From positions 1 through 64,000 of the forward strand of contig CAJXRF010000010.1 in the NCBI GenBank assembly GCA_913058575.1: a stretch of 64,000 nucleotides of DNA, in the 5' to 3' direction. A program made the translations under genes and the position numbers. This document shows positions 53,596 through 64,000 of this stretch, one piece after another (position 1 is the stretch's first letter; every line of letters begins with the position of its first letter). The DNA is from an uncultured Bermanella sp. GTDB lineage: Bacteria > Pseudomonadota > Gammaproteobacteria > Pseudomonadales > Oceanobacteraceae. The notes below the pieces were generated by a model. That model was not told the DNA's origin. It saw only the letters and a list, made by a program, of their open reading frames with translations, and searched no databases.

Positions 53596-54297
53596 ATGTT
53601 TCTCACTGATGATGAATTGAAATTTATTCGTAAAGAAGGTTTCTTAGTCTTGAACCAATTTAAAGAAGTAAAGGCGACTCTAGAAATACTGGAGGCAATT
53701 AAACATGTAGTTGTAAATGAGATACAAGCTCATAATACAGCCGAATTTTATGAGTCTCATGGCGCCATCAATTTTACCTTTGATAATCCCCATATTATGA
53801 ATTCTGTGTTAAATGATTTCTCCAAAGAGATTAAAATTACCGCAGGGGAAATTATACCTTCTGTTCACTTTCACATGAGCCTCATTCAGCATAATAAAGC
53901 CGGTTTAAAGCATAGCATTCCTTGGCATCAGGACATTTCATATACTGTTGGGCCGGGTAATTTTTATAATTTTTTATTTTACCCTCAAAATTCCAGTAAA
54001 AAAATGGGCGGACTAAGATTGGTACCTAAAAGTCATTTACTTGGAAAGCTGTCACTAGGTGGGAGTCATGATGAACTAATTGGTGAGATAATCGTTTACC
54101 CCAAGGCAGGGGACCTAATTATTGTAGATGGACTGACCTTTCATGCGGTGCCGGTGAATAACGCTAAGCAAGATAGATATTCTTTTTGTACTCGATTCAT
54201 ATCCTCAAAAATTGTGGGTTCAAAAGCTTTAGACATAGGCCACTATCGAACCGGTAGCTACGATTATGCTAAGAAGGAACCGGTAAACCATGTCTGA
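53596..54297 (+). CDS. Phytanoyl-CoA dioxygenase family (Fe(II)/2OG) protein
   Basis: PWHQDISYTVG…GGLRLVPKSHLLG…GDLIIVDGLTFHAVPVNNAKQDRYSFCTRF. Confidence 0.8.
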   Translation: MFLTDDELKFIRKEGFLVLNQFKEVKATLEILEAIKHVVVNEIQAHNTAEFYESHGAINFTFDNPHIMNSVLNDFSKEIKITAGEIIPSVHFHMSLIQHNKAGLKHSIPWHQDISYTVGPGNFYNFLFYPQNSSKKMGGLRLVPKSHLLGKLSLGGSHDELIGEIIVYPKAGDLIIVDGLTFHAVPVNNAKQDRYSFCTRFISSKIVGSKALDIGHYRTGSYDYAKKEPVNHV

Positions 54298-55615
54298 TCA
54301 AATTAATACGTTTTGCTCCAACGAAGAACTACAGCTGCTTGCAAGTGGTATTACTCCAGGTTACGCAAGTGCCCCCTATCAGTTTACCCATGGCAAGGGT
54401 GTATTTTTATTTGATCAAGATGGCAAAGACTATATTGATTTTTGTGCAGGGACCTTTACAAACTCATTGGGGCACGCTCACCCTGAGGCGGTTAAGTTTA
54501 TGCAAGCGCGTTTGGCAGAGTTGTGGAATGTTCATGATTACTCTACCCCGTTTCGTTTGAAGTTATTGCGACAACTTAACGCTTTGACGCCAGGTCATAT
54601 CGACACCTTTCAATTTTACAGTGGTGGCAGCGAGACCATAGAAGCGGGCTTACGTGCTTTAACCTCTTTTTTGCCAGCCACTAGAAAGAAAATAACATCC
54701 TTTACTGGCTCATATCACGGTAAAACCTTAGGGGCTCGACAATTGTGGCATTGTGGGTTTCCAGGAGAGCCTCCATCAGATATTACTCAGTTACCCTTTC
54801 CTGATGGTTTTGGTTTAAGCGATGCAGAAAAAAAAGAGTATGAAAAGACGTGTCTAAAGACCATTGAAAGCTGCTTTGCCAATAACCCATCTATTGGGGC
54901 CATTGTATTTGAACCCATACTGGGCTCTGGTGGCAACCTTCAAGGATCAATCTCATTTTGGAATAGCTTTGACGCCCTATGTAAACAATACTCAATATTA
55001 AAGTTTGTAGATGAAATATGTGTGGGGTTTGGACGAACCGGTTATGACTTTGCTTTTCAACGGTATGCAATTGAACCGGACCTTATCGCCTTTGCCAAAG
55101 GATTAGGAGGCGGCTTTCCCACTATGTGTCTGGCTGGTAGAAAAGAGATCATGAATGCCAAGCCATTTGGTGCTCGAGGAGGGGCGTCTACCACATTTGG
55201 TGGTAACCCTCTTTCCATTGCAGCCATGCACATTACCCTTAAAATTTATAATGAAGAAAAACTGGCTGCCAATGCACTGGCTTTAGAAAGCATCTTACAA
55301 GAAGGCATTAGAATGCTGGCTAAGAAGTATTCATCTATATTTGATTTCAGAGTATCAGGGTTGATGGCCACTCTATGTCTTAATAAAAACTCCACACAGT
55401 ACACAAACGAATTTGCCATGAGGCTGCATCAATCCTGTTTAGCCCAAGGGGTAAAAGTCATGACCTTTGATCACTTGTTTAGAATAGCGCCCCCCCTCAA
55501 TATAAACTCAGCTGAGTTGCAACTGGGTCTGTCACGCTTGGCAAGCGCATTTGATCGCGCTGAAAAAGAGACCCAAATGGACTGTCCCCAAGAATTTTCT
55601 TACTCAGATGCTTAA
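54290..55615 (+). CDS. Class III (PLP) aminotransferase
   Basis: SLGHAHPEAV, FYSGGSETIEAGLRAL, FVDEICVGFGRTG, AFAKGLGGGFP. Confidence 0.88.
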   Translation: MSDQINTFCSNEELQLLASGITPGYASAPYQFTHGKGVFLFDQDGKDYIDFCAGTFTNSLGHAHPEAVKFMQARLAELWNVHDYSTPFRLKLLRQLNALTPGHIDTFQFYSGGSETIEAGLRALTSFLPATRKKITSFTGSYHGKTLGARQLWHCGFPGEPPSDITQLPFPDGFGLSDAEKKEYEKTCLKTIESCFANNPSIGAIVFEPILGSGGNLQGSISFWNSFDALCKQYSILKFVDEICVGFGRTGYDFAFQRYAIEPDLIAFAKGLGGGFPTMCLAGRKEIMNAKPFGARGGASTTFGGNPLSIAAMHITLKIYNEEKLAANALALESILQEGIRMLAKKYSSIFDFRVSGLMATLCLNKNSTQYTNEFAMRLHQSCLAQGVKVMTFDHLFRIAPPLNINSAELQLGLSRLASAFDRAEKETQMDCPQEFSYSDA

Positions 55616-55629
55616 TAAAAGGAGATAAC

Positions 55630-57636
55630 ATGAAAACTGCTGAACTGACTTTAGAAAACCATAAGCGGTGGGAAGGCAATCAGGTATTTTCATTTATTGA
55701 GCGGGCCTTATTAAAGCTGGAGCCTCATTTAAGTCATGACGATATAACTGAAATTGATCAGAAAATAGAGCTCTTTAAGCAGCAGCTATCCAATAATATT
55801 GAACAAATTGCGTTTGACTATCTAGAGTTATATTCAGAGCGCAGCGATGCCTTAAGAGTTTTTAATGACACGATTATGATGGCTCTCAAATATTGGTTAG
55901 CTCGCAGTGACTCGTTAATACAAAGAGATATGGAAAAGCAATCAATTGGTGACTTTTACAATAGCCACAAGATGATCGGAGCCAGTTGTTATATAGATCT
56001 TTTCGCCGGCAATATAATGGGGATGGTGTCTAAGATAGATTACTTTAAATCCTTGGGCATTACCTATCTTTATATATTACCGCCATTCAAAGTACCTTCA
56101 GGAAACAGCGATGGTGGTTTTTGTATTTCAGACTATAAATCTATTCGTCCTGATTTAGGGTCCATGGATGAAATGGAATATTTTATTGATACTTGCCATA
56201 AAAATGGCATTAATGTTGTATTAGATTTTGTGCTAAATCACACCGCCGACGAGCATGAGTGGGCAAAAAAAGCTCAACTGGGTATCGAGGAATTTGAAAA
56301 CTTTTACTTGTTTTTTGATGACGAAAATGAAGTAAGTGAAATTCTTCAGCACGTCGAGGCAACCTTCCCAGATAAAGGCGAGAATATTATATTTAATCCA
56401 AAAGTAAATCGCTGGGTTTGGACAACGTTTAATACCAACCAATGGGATTTAAATTACCATAAGCCTAATGTTCTTAAAGGCATGTTAGATAACGTATTAT
56501 ATTTAGCCAACATTGGCGTAGATGTCCTTCGTTTAGATGCGGTATCCTTAGTTTGGAAAGAAAAGGGCACAAATTGTAAAAGTTTACCTCAAATTCAAAC
56601 CTTGGTTCGGTTATTTAAAAACCTTACTAACTTAGTTTCTCCTGCCTTAGAATTTAAGTCTGAAGCCATCGTAAAGCCACAAGAAGTGATTGACTATGTC
56701 AGCTCTGATTCGGCAACACTTTCTTATCGGCCACTACTTTCCTCAACACTTTGGCATGCATTGGCCTGCGGTAATGTAAATTTATTGGCCACCAGTCTTG
56801 AGCGCTGGCACCAATTACCTGAACAATGTACTTGGATTAACTATATTCGCAGTCATGATGATATCCCTTGGGTTTTTTGTGACCTAGATATTCAATACAC
56901 AGGATCAGATGCCTTTGCTACTAGGAAATTTCTAGACGAATTTTATAGCGATAAGCATGAAGAAAGTTTTGCCAGAGGGTTACCTTTCATGAGAGACAGT
57001 GAAACCAACCTTGCTCGTATTTCTGGTACCACAGCATCACTGGCGGGACTTGAAAAAGCCATTGAAATAAATAGTGCCACAGATATTAATTTGTCATTGC
57101 AACGTATTTTGCTTTTGCATAGTTTGGCTTTATCAGTAGGAGGGTTACCCCTTATTTACTTAGGGGATGAAGTGGGTGTATTAAATGATTATGCGTTTGT
57201 CAGCGACTTAGCAAAATGCCAAGACAGCCGCTGGGTAAATAGAACGAAAAAGAACTGGCCAAAAGATACCAATAATATTGATGATATAAGTACTCCTGCA
57301 TCCATCATTTTTCATAATTTAAAGAACATGATTGAAGTGCGAAAAAACGAATCTATTTTTTCGGGTTCACGCCTTAAGGTTTTGAACCTTGGAACTGCTT
57401 CTGTACTTGCTTTTCAGCGTGGCAGCGTGGGTGATGCTGTTATTGTGTTGGTAAATTTTAGTGCTTTTAGGGTGAGTATCAATGATCGAAATCTTGCTTT
57501 AAATCATCTATCCGGCTCAGCTACTAATTTATTAAACGAGCAAGTTATGGATCTAAATAATGGCATTGTATTAGAGCCCTATCAATTCTTGTGGCTTAAG
57601 TCTTTAGAGTTTTCTGGCGTAAAAAATAGAATTTAA
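55630..57636 (+). CDS. GH13 amylosucrase-like enzyme
   Basis: N-terminal helical region; NVVLDFVLNHTADEHEWA, VLRLDAVSLVWK, EFKSEAIV, NYIRSHDDIPW. Confidence 0.8.
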   Translation: MKTAELTLENHKRWEGNQVFSFIERALLKLEPHLSHDDITEIDQKIELFKQQLSNNIEQIAFDYLELYSERSDALRVFNDTIMMALKYWLARSDSLIQRDMEKQSIGDFYNSHKMIGASCYIDLFAGNIMGMVSKIDYFKSLGITYLYILPPFKVPSGNSDGGFCISDYKSIRPDLGSMDEMEYFIDTCHKNGINVVLDFVLNHTADEHEWAKKAQLGIEEFENFYLFFDDENEVSEILQHVEATFPDKGENIIFNPKVNRWVWTTFNTNQWDLNYHKPNVLKGMLDNVLYLANIGVDVLRLDAVSLVWKEKGTNCKSLPQIQTLVRLFKNLTNLVSPALEFKSEAIVKPQEVIDYVSSDSATLSYRPLLSSTLWHALACGNVNLLATSLERWHQLPEQCTWINYIRSHDDIPWVFCDLDIQYTGSDAFATRKFLDEFYSDKHEESFARGLPFMRDSETNLARISGTTASLAGLEKAIEINSATDINLSLQRILLLHSLALSVGGLPLIYLGDEVGVLNDYAFVSDLAKCQDSRWVNRTKKNWPKDTNNIDDISTPASIIFHNLKNMIEVRKNESIFSGSRLKVLNLGTASVLAFQRGSVGDAVIVLVNFSAFRVSINDRNLALNHLSGSATNLLNEQVMDLNNGIVLEPYQFLWLKSLEFSGVKNRI

Positions 57637-57650
57637 TGTAATCGATTACA
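57637..57650. promoter_or_regulatory. LacI-family operator palindrome TGTAATCGATTACA
   Basis: Perfect palindrome, identical to 26639-26652, ending 10 bp before the MATE start codon. Confidence 0.75.
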
Positions 57651-57660
57651 AGGAATGATA

Positions 57661-59079
57661 ATGTATTTAAGTCTCCGCCAAGTGGTATCAGACACGCCCC
57701 TTAGTTTTTACAAAAAGCTATTGGCACTGGCGATTCCTATTTCCCTTCAATTAATTTTAGCTTCTTCGTTATCGCTAATTGATGTGTTGATGGTGAGTTC
57801 TTTGGGCAGTGCTGAAGTGGCAGCGGTGGGACTTGCCAATAAATTATTTTTTGTGGTGATCCTAATGATTTCAGGATTAGCCACAGGCTCAAGTATTTTA
57901 GCCGCTCAATATATTGGTAAAGGAGATATGGAAGGCGTTAAGCGTATTTTATCGTTGGGTTTAACATTTTCTCTTTTATTGGTCATCCCCATTTCTATTG
58001 GGGCTGTTTTTTTTCCCAACACCATCATGGGTTTGTTTAGCAATGATCCACAAGTGATCAGTATCGGCGCGCAATTTTTAAGCATAACCGCGCCTTTTCA
58101 TTTACTCATGGCCATAGTGTCAATTTTCTCTGCTGTGTTGCGTGCCAATAGTCAAACTCTATTACCTATGGTGGTGGGGTTTATTGCCGTTATTGTTAAT
58201 ACTTTCATGAATTATGTACTTATTTTTGGAAACTTCTCTGCCCCAGAGTTAGGGGTAGAGGGGGCTGCTTATGCTACTTCAATTGCAAAATGCATTGAAT
58301 GTGGCCTATTGCTGTTAAGTGTTTATGTGGGTCGTTCAGCTATTCGAATTAATGTTAAGGAATTTATTTCTAGCTTCGAAAGGGAGGAAGTTCAACGATT
58401 CGTAAAACAAAGCCTACCTTTATTGCTTAACGAATTCATATGGGGGTTGGGTGTGTTTTCATTTACCGTCATTTACGCACTTATGGGCACAGAAGCATTG
58501 GCGGCCATTACGCTTTTAGGACCTATTGAGGGCATCAGTATTGATATTTTTATAGGTTTCACCAGCGCTGCTTCCATAATTATTTCGGGTCGTTTAGGGG
58601 CAAATGAATTTATAGATGCTAAGCGAGAAGCCTTTATGTTAACCAGTATCATCACGCTTGGCTGCATTGTTTATGGTTTGCTTTTATTAAGCTTAAGTGA
58701 TCTGGTTTTCTATATTTATCGAGATGTAGATGGCGATGTTTTGAATATTGCAGTGGATATGTTTTTTGTTATTTCAGTCACCTTATGGTTGCGTTTATTT
58801 AATGTGGTCACCTGTGTGTCAATTTTACGAAGCGGCGGCGATGTTAAGTTTACTTTATATGTAGACATGGTGGTGATTTGGTTATTGGTACTGCCCTTAA
58901 CTGCAATCTCAGGGTTGGTTTATCACATTCCCGTGCAATGGGTTTTTGCAATTGCATTGGGCGGCGAAGCTTTAATTAAAGCCCCCATCTATTCCTTAAG
59001 AATTAAAACCCTAGTGTGGCTGAAAAACTTGGTGGAAAAAAATATCATTGGAAATATTGATCAGCCTGAACCAAGCTAA
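57661..59079 (+). CDS. MATE family efflux transporter
   Basis: 12-TM MatE pattern; GLATGSSILAAQYIGKGD. Track ORF starts at 57655. Confidence 0.88.
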   Translation: MYLSLRQVVSDTPLSFYKKLLALAIPISLQLILASSLSLIDVLMVSSLGSAEVAAVGLANKLFFVVILMISGLATGSSILAAQYIGKGDMEGVKRILSLGLTFSLLLVIPISIGAVFFPNTIMGLFSNDPQVISIGAQFLSITAPFHLLMAIVSIFSAVLRANSQTLLPMVVGFIAVIVNTFMNYVLIFGNFSAPELGVEGAAYATSIAKCIECGLLLLSVYVGRSAIRINVKEFISSFEREEVQRFVKQSLPLLLNEFIWGLGVFSFTVIYALMGTEALAAITLLGPIEGISIDIFIGFTSAASIIISGRLGANEFIDAKREAFMLTSIITLGCIVYGLLLLSLSDLVFYIYRDVDGDVLNIAVDMFFVISVTLWLRLFNVVTCVSILRSGGDVKFTLYVDMVVIWLLVLPLTAISGLVYHIPVQWVFAIALGGEALIKAPIYSLRIKTLVWLKNLVEKNIIGNIDQPEPS

Positions 59080-59127
59080 TTTTTTAAATCTGAATATTAA
59101 AAATAAAAACATGAGGATCCAATTTAA

Positions 59128-60405
<1,278 letters not shown>

Positions 60406-60516
60406 ACCCAATTCTGATAAGAGGTTGAAGCACGTGGTTAATATTTTAATGTGTAGCCAATTACGCTGCGTGGGCAATTTCATATTCATAACGTTTAAAT
60501 TATACAGGATTCAATT

Positions 60517-63198
60517 ATGACCACATCCGTCGCCATAGAAGACCACGAATTTTTAGAAGATCAAGAGTGGCTAGAAGCCATTACCAATATTATTCAGCAG
60601 CAAGGTCCTGAAAGAGCACGCAATATCATTGAACAGTTGGCAGCAAAAGCCAGCAATAATGCTTCACCTTTACCTTATGCTTACGTTACGGCATTTCGCA
60701 ATACGATTCCTGTGAATGAAGAAAAACATATGCCAGGAAACTTATTTATGGAACGTCGTATCCGTTCGCTTATTCGCTGGAATGCGTTAGTAATGGTGAT
60801 GCGGGCCAATGCCAAAGAGGGCGATTTAGGCGGTCATATTTCTAGTTTCTCATCCAGTGCCACCTTATACGATGTGGGCTTTAATTATTTTTTTCGGGCC
60901 CCTAATGAAAGTAAGTTGGACAACCCTTTAGGTGATCTCATTTATTATCAGGGACATATTTCACCAGGTATTTACGCTCGATCTTATTTAGAAGGGCGCT
61001 TAGATGAAAATCAATTAGAAAACTTTCGTCAAGAGGTCGATGGCAAGGGCTTGTCTTCTTATCCTCATCCATGGCTGATGCCTAACTATTGGCAGTTTCC
61101 TACGGTATCCATGGGGTTAGGGCCCATTCAAGCAATTTATCAAGCACATATAATGAATTACCTTGATAACAGAGAATTAGTTGAAAGAAAAAATCGTAAA
61201 GTGTGGGCTTTTATTGGTGATGGTGAAACCGATGAGCCTGAAACATTAGGAGCAATTTCCCTTGCGGGCAGAGAGCAACTGGATAATTTACTGTTTGTTG
61301 TGAACTGTAATTTACAACGCTTAGATGGGCCGGTTCGTGGTAATGGAAAAATCATTCAAGATCTGGAAGGGCAATTTCGCGGAGCAGGATGGAATGTAAT
61401 CAAAGTGGTATGGGGGCGACATTGGGACCCTATCTTGGCCAAAGATACAAAAGGGCTGCTACAAAAACGCATGAACGAAGTGGTTGATGGCGAAGTACAA
61501 AATTACAAAGTAAAAGGTGGCGCTTATACTCGCGAACATTTTTTTGGTACTAGCCCTGAATTACTTAGTTTAGTAGAAGACATGTCAGATGATGATATTT
61601 ATCGCTTAAATCGCGGTGGGCATGATCCTTATAAAGTGTATGCCGCTTATGCAGCAGCGGTGGCTCACAAAGGGCAGCCCACTGTTATTCTGGCCCATAC
61701 TGTTAAAGGTTATGGTATCGGCAGTGCTGGTGAAGCGCAAAATGCCACTCACAGTGTTAAGAAATTGGATGTACAGGCATTAAAACTATTTAGGGATCGA
61801 TTTGATATACCGCTTAATGATGATCAGGTTGAACAGGTCTCTTTTTATCGTCCCTCGCCAGACAGCCCTGAAATTAAATACATGCATGAAAAACGCGAGG
61901 AGTTAGGTGGCTTTTTGCCCCAGCGTCGCGCCATTGGTGAAACCTTAAAGGTTCCGCCATTGTCACTATTTGATCCCATTTTAAAAGGCTCGGGCAATCG
62001 AGAAATTTCAACTACCATGGCGTTTGTACGTCTGCTGGGTCTAATGACCAAGGATAAAGAAATCGGTGAACGGGTTGTGCCCATTGTTCCTGATGAAGCT
62101 AGAACCTTTGGTATGGAGGGCATGTTTCGTCAATTAGGCATTTATTCTTCACAAGGTCAAAAGTATAACCCAGTGGATTCCGCTCAGGTTATGTATTATC
62201 GCGAAGATATAAAAGGAAAAATGCTTGAGGAAGGCATTAACGAAGCGGGGGCTTTTTCGGCATGGTTAGCGGCGGCCACGTCTTACAGTACCAACAATTG
62301 TACACTTATTCCGTTTTATACTTTTTATTCAATGTTCGGTTTTCAGCGTGTGGGTGATCTATCGTGGGCGGCCGGTGACGCTCAGGCACGGGGCTTTTTA
62401 ATTGGCGCCACATCGGGACGAACAACTTTAAACGGAGAAGGGTTACAGCATCAAGATGGTCATAGCCACATTCTAGCCGGTACGATTCCAAATTGCGTGT
62501 GTTACGACCCCGCATTTGGATACGAGATGGCCGTCATTATTCAAGATGGCCTCAAGCGCATGTTAGAGCAACAGCATAACGTGTTTTATTATATTACTGC
62601 CATGAATGAAAATTATGTTCAGCCAGCCATGCCAGCCGATGCTGAAGAAAATATCATTAAAGGTATGTATAAACTGAGTGCTTGTGAAAAGGAATCTAAA
62701 TTACACGTTCAGTTGCTTGGCTCTGGGGCTATACTGCGTGAGGTGATAGAAGCTGAAAAATTATTGCTAAAAGATTTTAATGTCAGTGCAGATGTTTGGA
62801 GTGTTACCAGCTTTAACGAATTGCGAAAAGACGGTTTGAGTTGCCAGCGCTGGAACATGTTACACCCTAACGAGGTTAAAAAGGTAAGCTTCGTAGAGAC
62901 GTGTTTTGAAGGAACACAGGGCCCCATTATAGCTGCCACTGATTATATGAAAATTCATGCCGACCAAATAAGAGCCTTTACCGCAAATAGATCCTACTGT
63001 GTATTAGGAACAGATGGTTATGGTCGCAGTGACACACGCAGTAAGTTGCGTAATTTTTTTGAAGTGGATCGATATTATATATGTGTGGCCGCATTAAAAT
63101 CTTTAGCCGATGAAGGGAAAATAACACAAGAAATTGTCACAAAGGCCATAGAAAGTTTTGGTATTAATCCTGATCAAATTGATCCAGTACTGCGCTAG
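60517..63198 (+). CDS. aceE: Pyruvate dehydrogenase E1 component (homodimeric)
   Basis: AFIGDGETDEPET, GHISSFSSSATLYDVGFNYFFR, HQDGHSHIL. Confidence 0.95.
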   Translation: MTTSVAIEDHEFLEDQEWLEAITNIIQQQGPERARNIIEQLAAKASNNASPLPYAYVTAFRNTIPVNEEKHMPGNLFMERRIRSLIRWNALVMVMRANAKEGDLGGHISSFSSSATLYDVGFNYFFRAPNESKLDNPLGDLIYYQGHISPGIYARSYLEGRLDENQLENFRQEVDGKGLSSYPHPWLMPNYWQFPTVSMGLGPIQAIYQAHIMNYLDNRELVERKNRKVWAFIGDGETDEPETLGAISLAGREQLDNLLFVVNCNLQRLDGPVRGNGKIIQDLEGQFRGAGWNVIKVVWGRHWDPILAKDTKGLLQKRMNEVVDGEVQNYKVKGGAYTREHFFGTSPELLSLVEDMSDDDIYRLNRGGHDPYKVYAAYAAAVAHKGQPTVILAHTVKGYGIGSAGEAQNATHSVKKLDVQALKLFRDRFDIPLNDDQVEQVSFYRPSPDSPEIKYMHEKREELGGFLPQRRAIGETLKVPPLSLFDPILKGSGNREISTTMAFVRLLGLMTKDKEIGERVVPIVPDEARTFGMEGMFRQLGIYSSQGQKYNPVDSAQVMYYREDIKGKMLEEGINEAGAFSAWLAAATSYSTNNCTLIPFYTFYSMFGFQRVGDLSWAAGDAQARGFLIGATSGRTTLNGEGLQHQDGHSHILAGTIPNCVCYDPAFGYEMAVIIQDGLKRMLEQQHNVFYYITAMNENYVQPAMPADAEENIIKGMYKLSACEKESKLHVQLLGSGAILREVIEAEKLLLKDFNVSADVWSVTSFNELRKDGLSCQRWNMLHPNEVKKVSFVETCFEGTQGPIIAATDYMKIHADQIRAFTANRSYCVLGTDGYGRSDTRSKLRNFFEVDRYYICVAALKSLADEGKITQEIVTKAIESFGINPDQIDPVLR

Positions 63199-63207
63199 GA
63201 GCTAACC

Positions 63208-64000
63208 ATGAATTCTGAAACCATTTATATTCCAGATATTGGTGCCTCTGATGAGGTTGAAGTAATTGAAGTCAGTGTTGAGGTGGGCCAAGAGGTTACT
63301 CTGGATCAGACTATGATCGTGCTGGAATCGGATAAAACCACTATGGATATTCCTGCGCCTCAAGCTGGAGTGATCAAGGAATTGTTATTAAGTGTCGGCG
63401 ATAAAGTAACAACAGGTTCGCCTATGATGAATCTGTTAATGAACAGCTTAAAAGTAGAAGAGAACAATAAAACACCAAGTGGTACTGAAAGCAAAGTTCA
63501 AGAGTTAACGGAACAAAGCTTTGCAAAACAGGCAATATTTGTGGCCGAGCAAGCTTGTGCCCAATTGAGCGAAGGAAAAAAACACACGATAGTTATTCCT
63601 GATATTGGAACCGATGGCAGCGTATTGGTAATCGAGGTTAGCGTTAATATTGGAGATGTATTAGAAAAAGATCAGACCATGTTGGTGTTGGAGTCTGACA
63701 AAAGCACCATGGAGATTCCTGCAGAGTTTTCAGGAGTATTAAAAAGTCTGGAAATTAAGGTGGGCGATGAGATATCAACAGGGGATCTTATTGGTGAGAT
63801 TGAATCTTCTTTAATTCACGCCATGGATAATGATCAACCCTTAGTTGATGAAAACCCGGAAAATGTTAATGAAACAAAAACAACAGATTCAGCGCTAAAT
63901 GTGAGCTCTTCATTAAGTACTGATAAATCACTTCCAGAACCTGTGGCATCGAAAACGGTGAAGGAAGTCCTATCAAATTCAAAACATGAAAACTCAACAA
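63208..64000 (+). CDS. aceF: Dihydrolipoyl acetyltransferase E2 of PDH, N-terminal part (runs off window)
   Basis: Open frame from ATG 63208 with two lipoyl domains (VLESDKTTMDIPAP and VLESDKSTMEIPAE); follows aceE; not in the ORF track because it is open at the window end. Confidence 0.9.
   Translation, partial: MNSETIYIPDIGASDEVEVIEVSVEVGQEVTLDQTMIVLESDKTTMDIPAPQAGVIKELLLSVGDKVTTGSPMMNLLMNSLKVEENNKTPSGTESKVQELTEQSFAKQAIFVAEQACAQLSEGKKHTIVIPDIGTDGSVLVIEVSVNIGDVLEKDQTMLVLESDKSTMEIPAEFSGVLKSLEIKVGDEISTGDLIGEIESSLIHAMDNDQPLVDENPENVNETKTTDSALNVSSSLSTDKSLPEPVASKTVKEVLSNSKHENST

Overview
Gammaproteobacterial-type chromosomal window in three parts. (1) About 1-15.1 kb is a mosaic accessory region. 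It holds integron gene cassettes with recognisable attC sites, one carrying a PtuA/PtuB-like ATPase+HNH (Septu-type) pair. It also has an IS110/IS1111-type element with a strongly structured non-coding 3' region (candidate seekRNA/bridge RNA), an IS110 fragment, and two extra diverged partial copies of the 3' end of a heavy-metal RND gene bracketing cargo. The cargo comprises orphan secreted/hypothetical proteins, an MFS transporter, a 1289-aa ferredoxin/FNR/molybdopterin oxidoreductase fusion and an AraC regulator. (2) About 15.1-26.5 kb holds a CzcCBA/Cus-type metal efflux operon, a globin-like protein, a substrate-binding-protein gene disrupted by a ~262-bp MITE with perfect TIRs and nested internal palindromes, an M19-type dipeptidase and a membrane AraC regulator. 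(3) About 26.6-64 kb is a very large alpha-glucan-to-acetyl-CoA catabolic locus: gap, pyk, zwf, pgl, glk, eda, lacI-type regulator, edd, phosphorylase-kinase-alpha-like GH15 protein, alpha-amylase, malK/E/F/G-like ABC transporter, porin-like protein flanked by two related secreted proteins, malQ, a PhyH + class III aminotransferase + amylosucrase-like GH13 + MATE block, eno, aceE and the start of aceF. At least five near-identical palindromes (consensus TGTAAWCGWTTRCA) lie upstream of separate transcription units and suggest one LacI-family regulon. Coordinates are from the supplied ORF track and hand reading; no database searches were possible.
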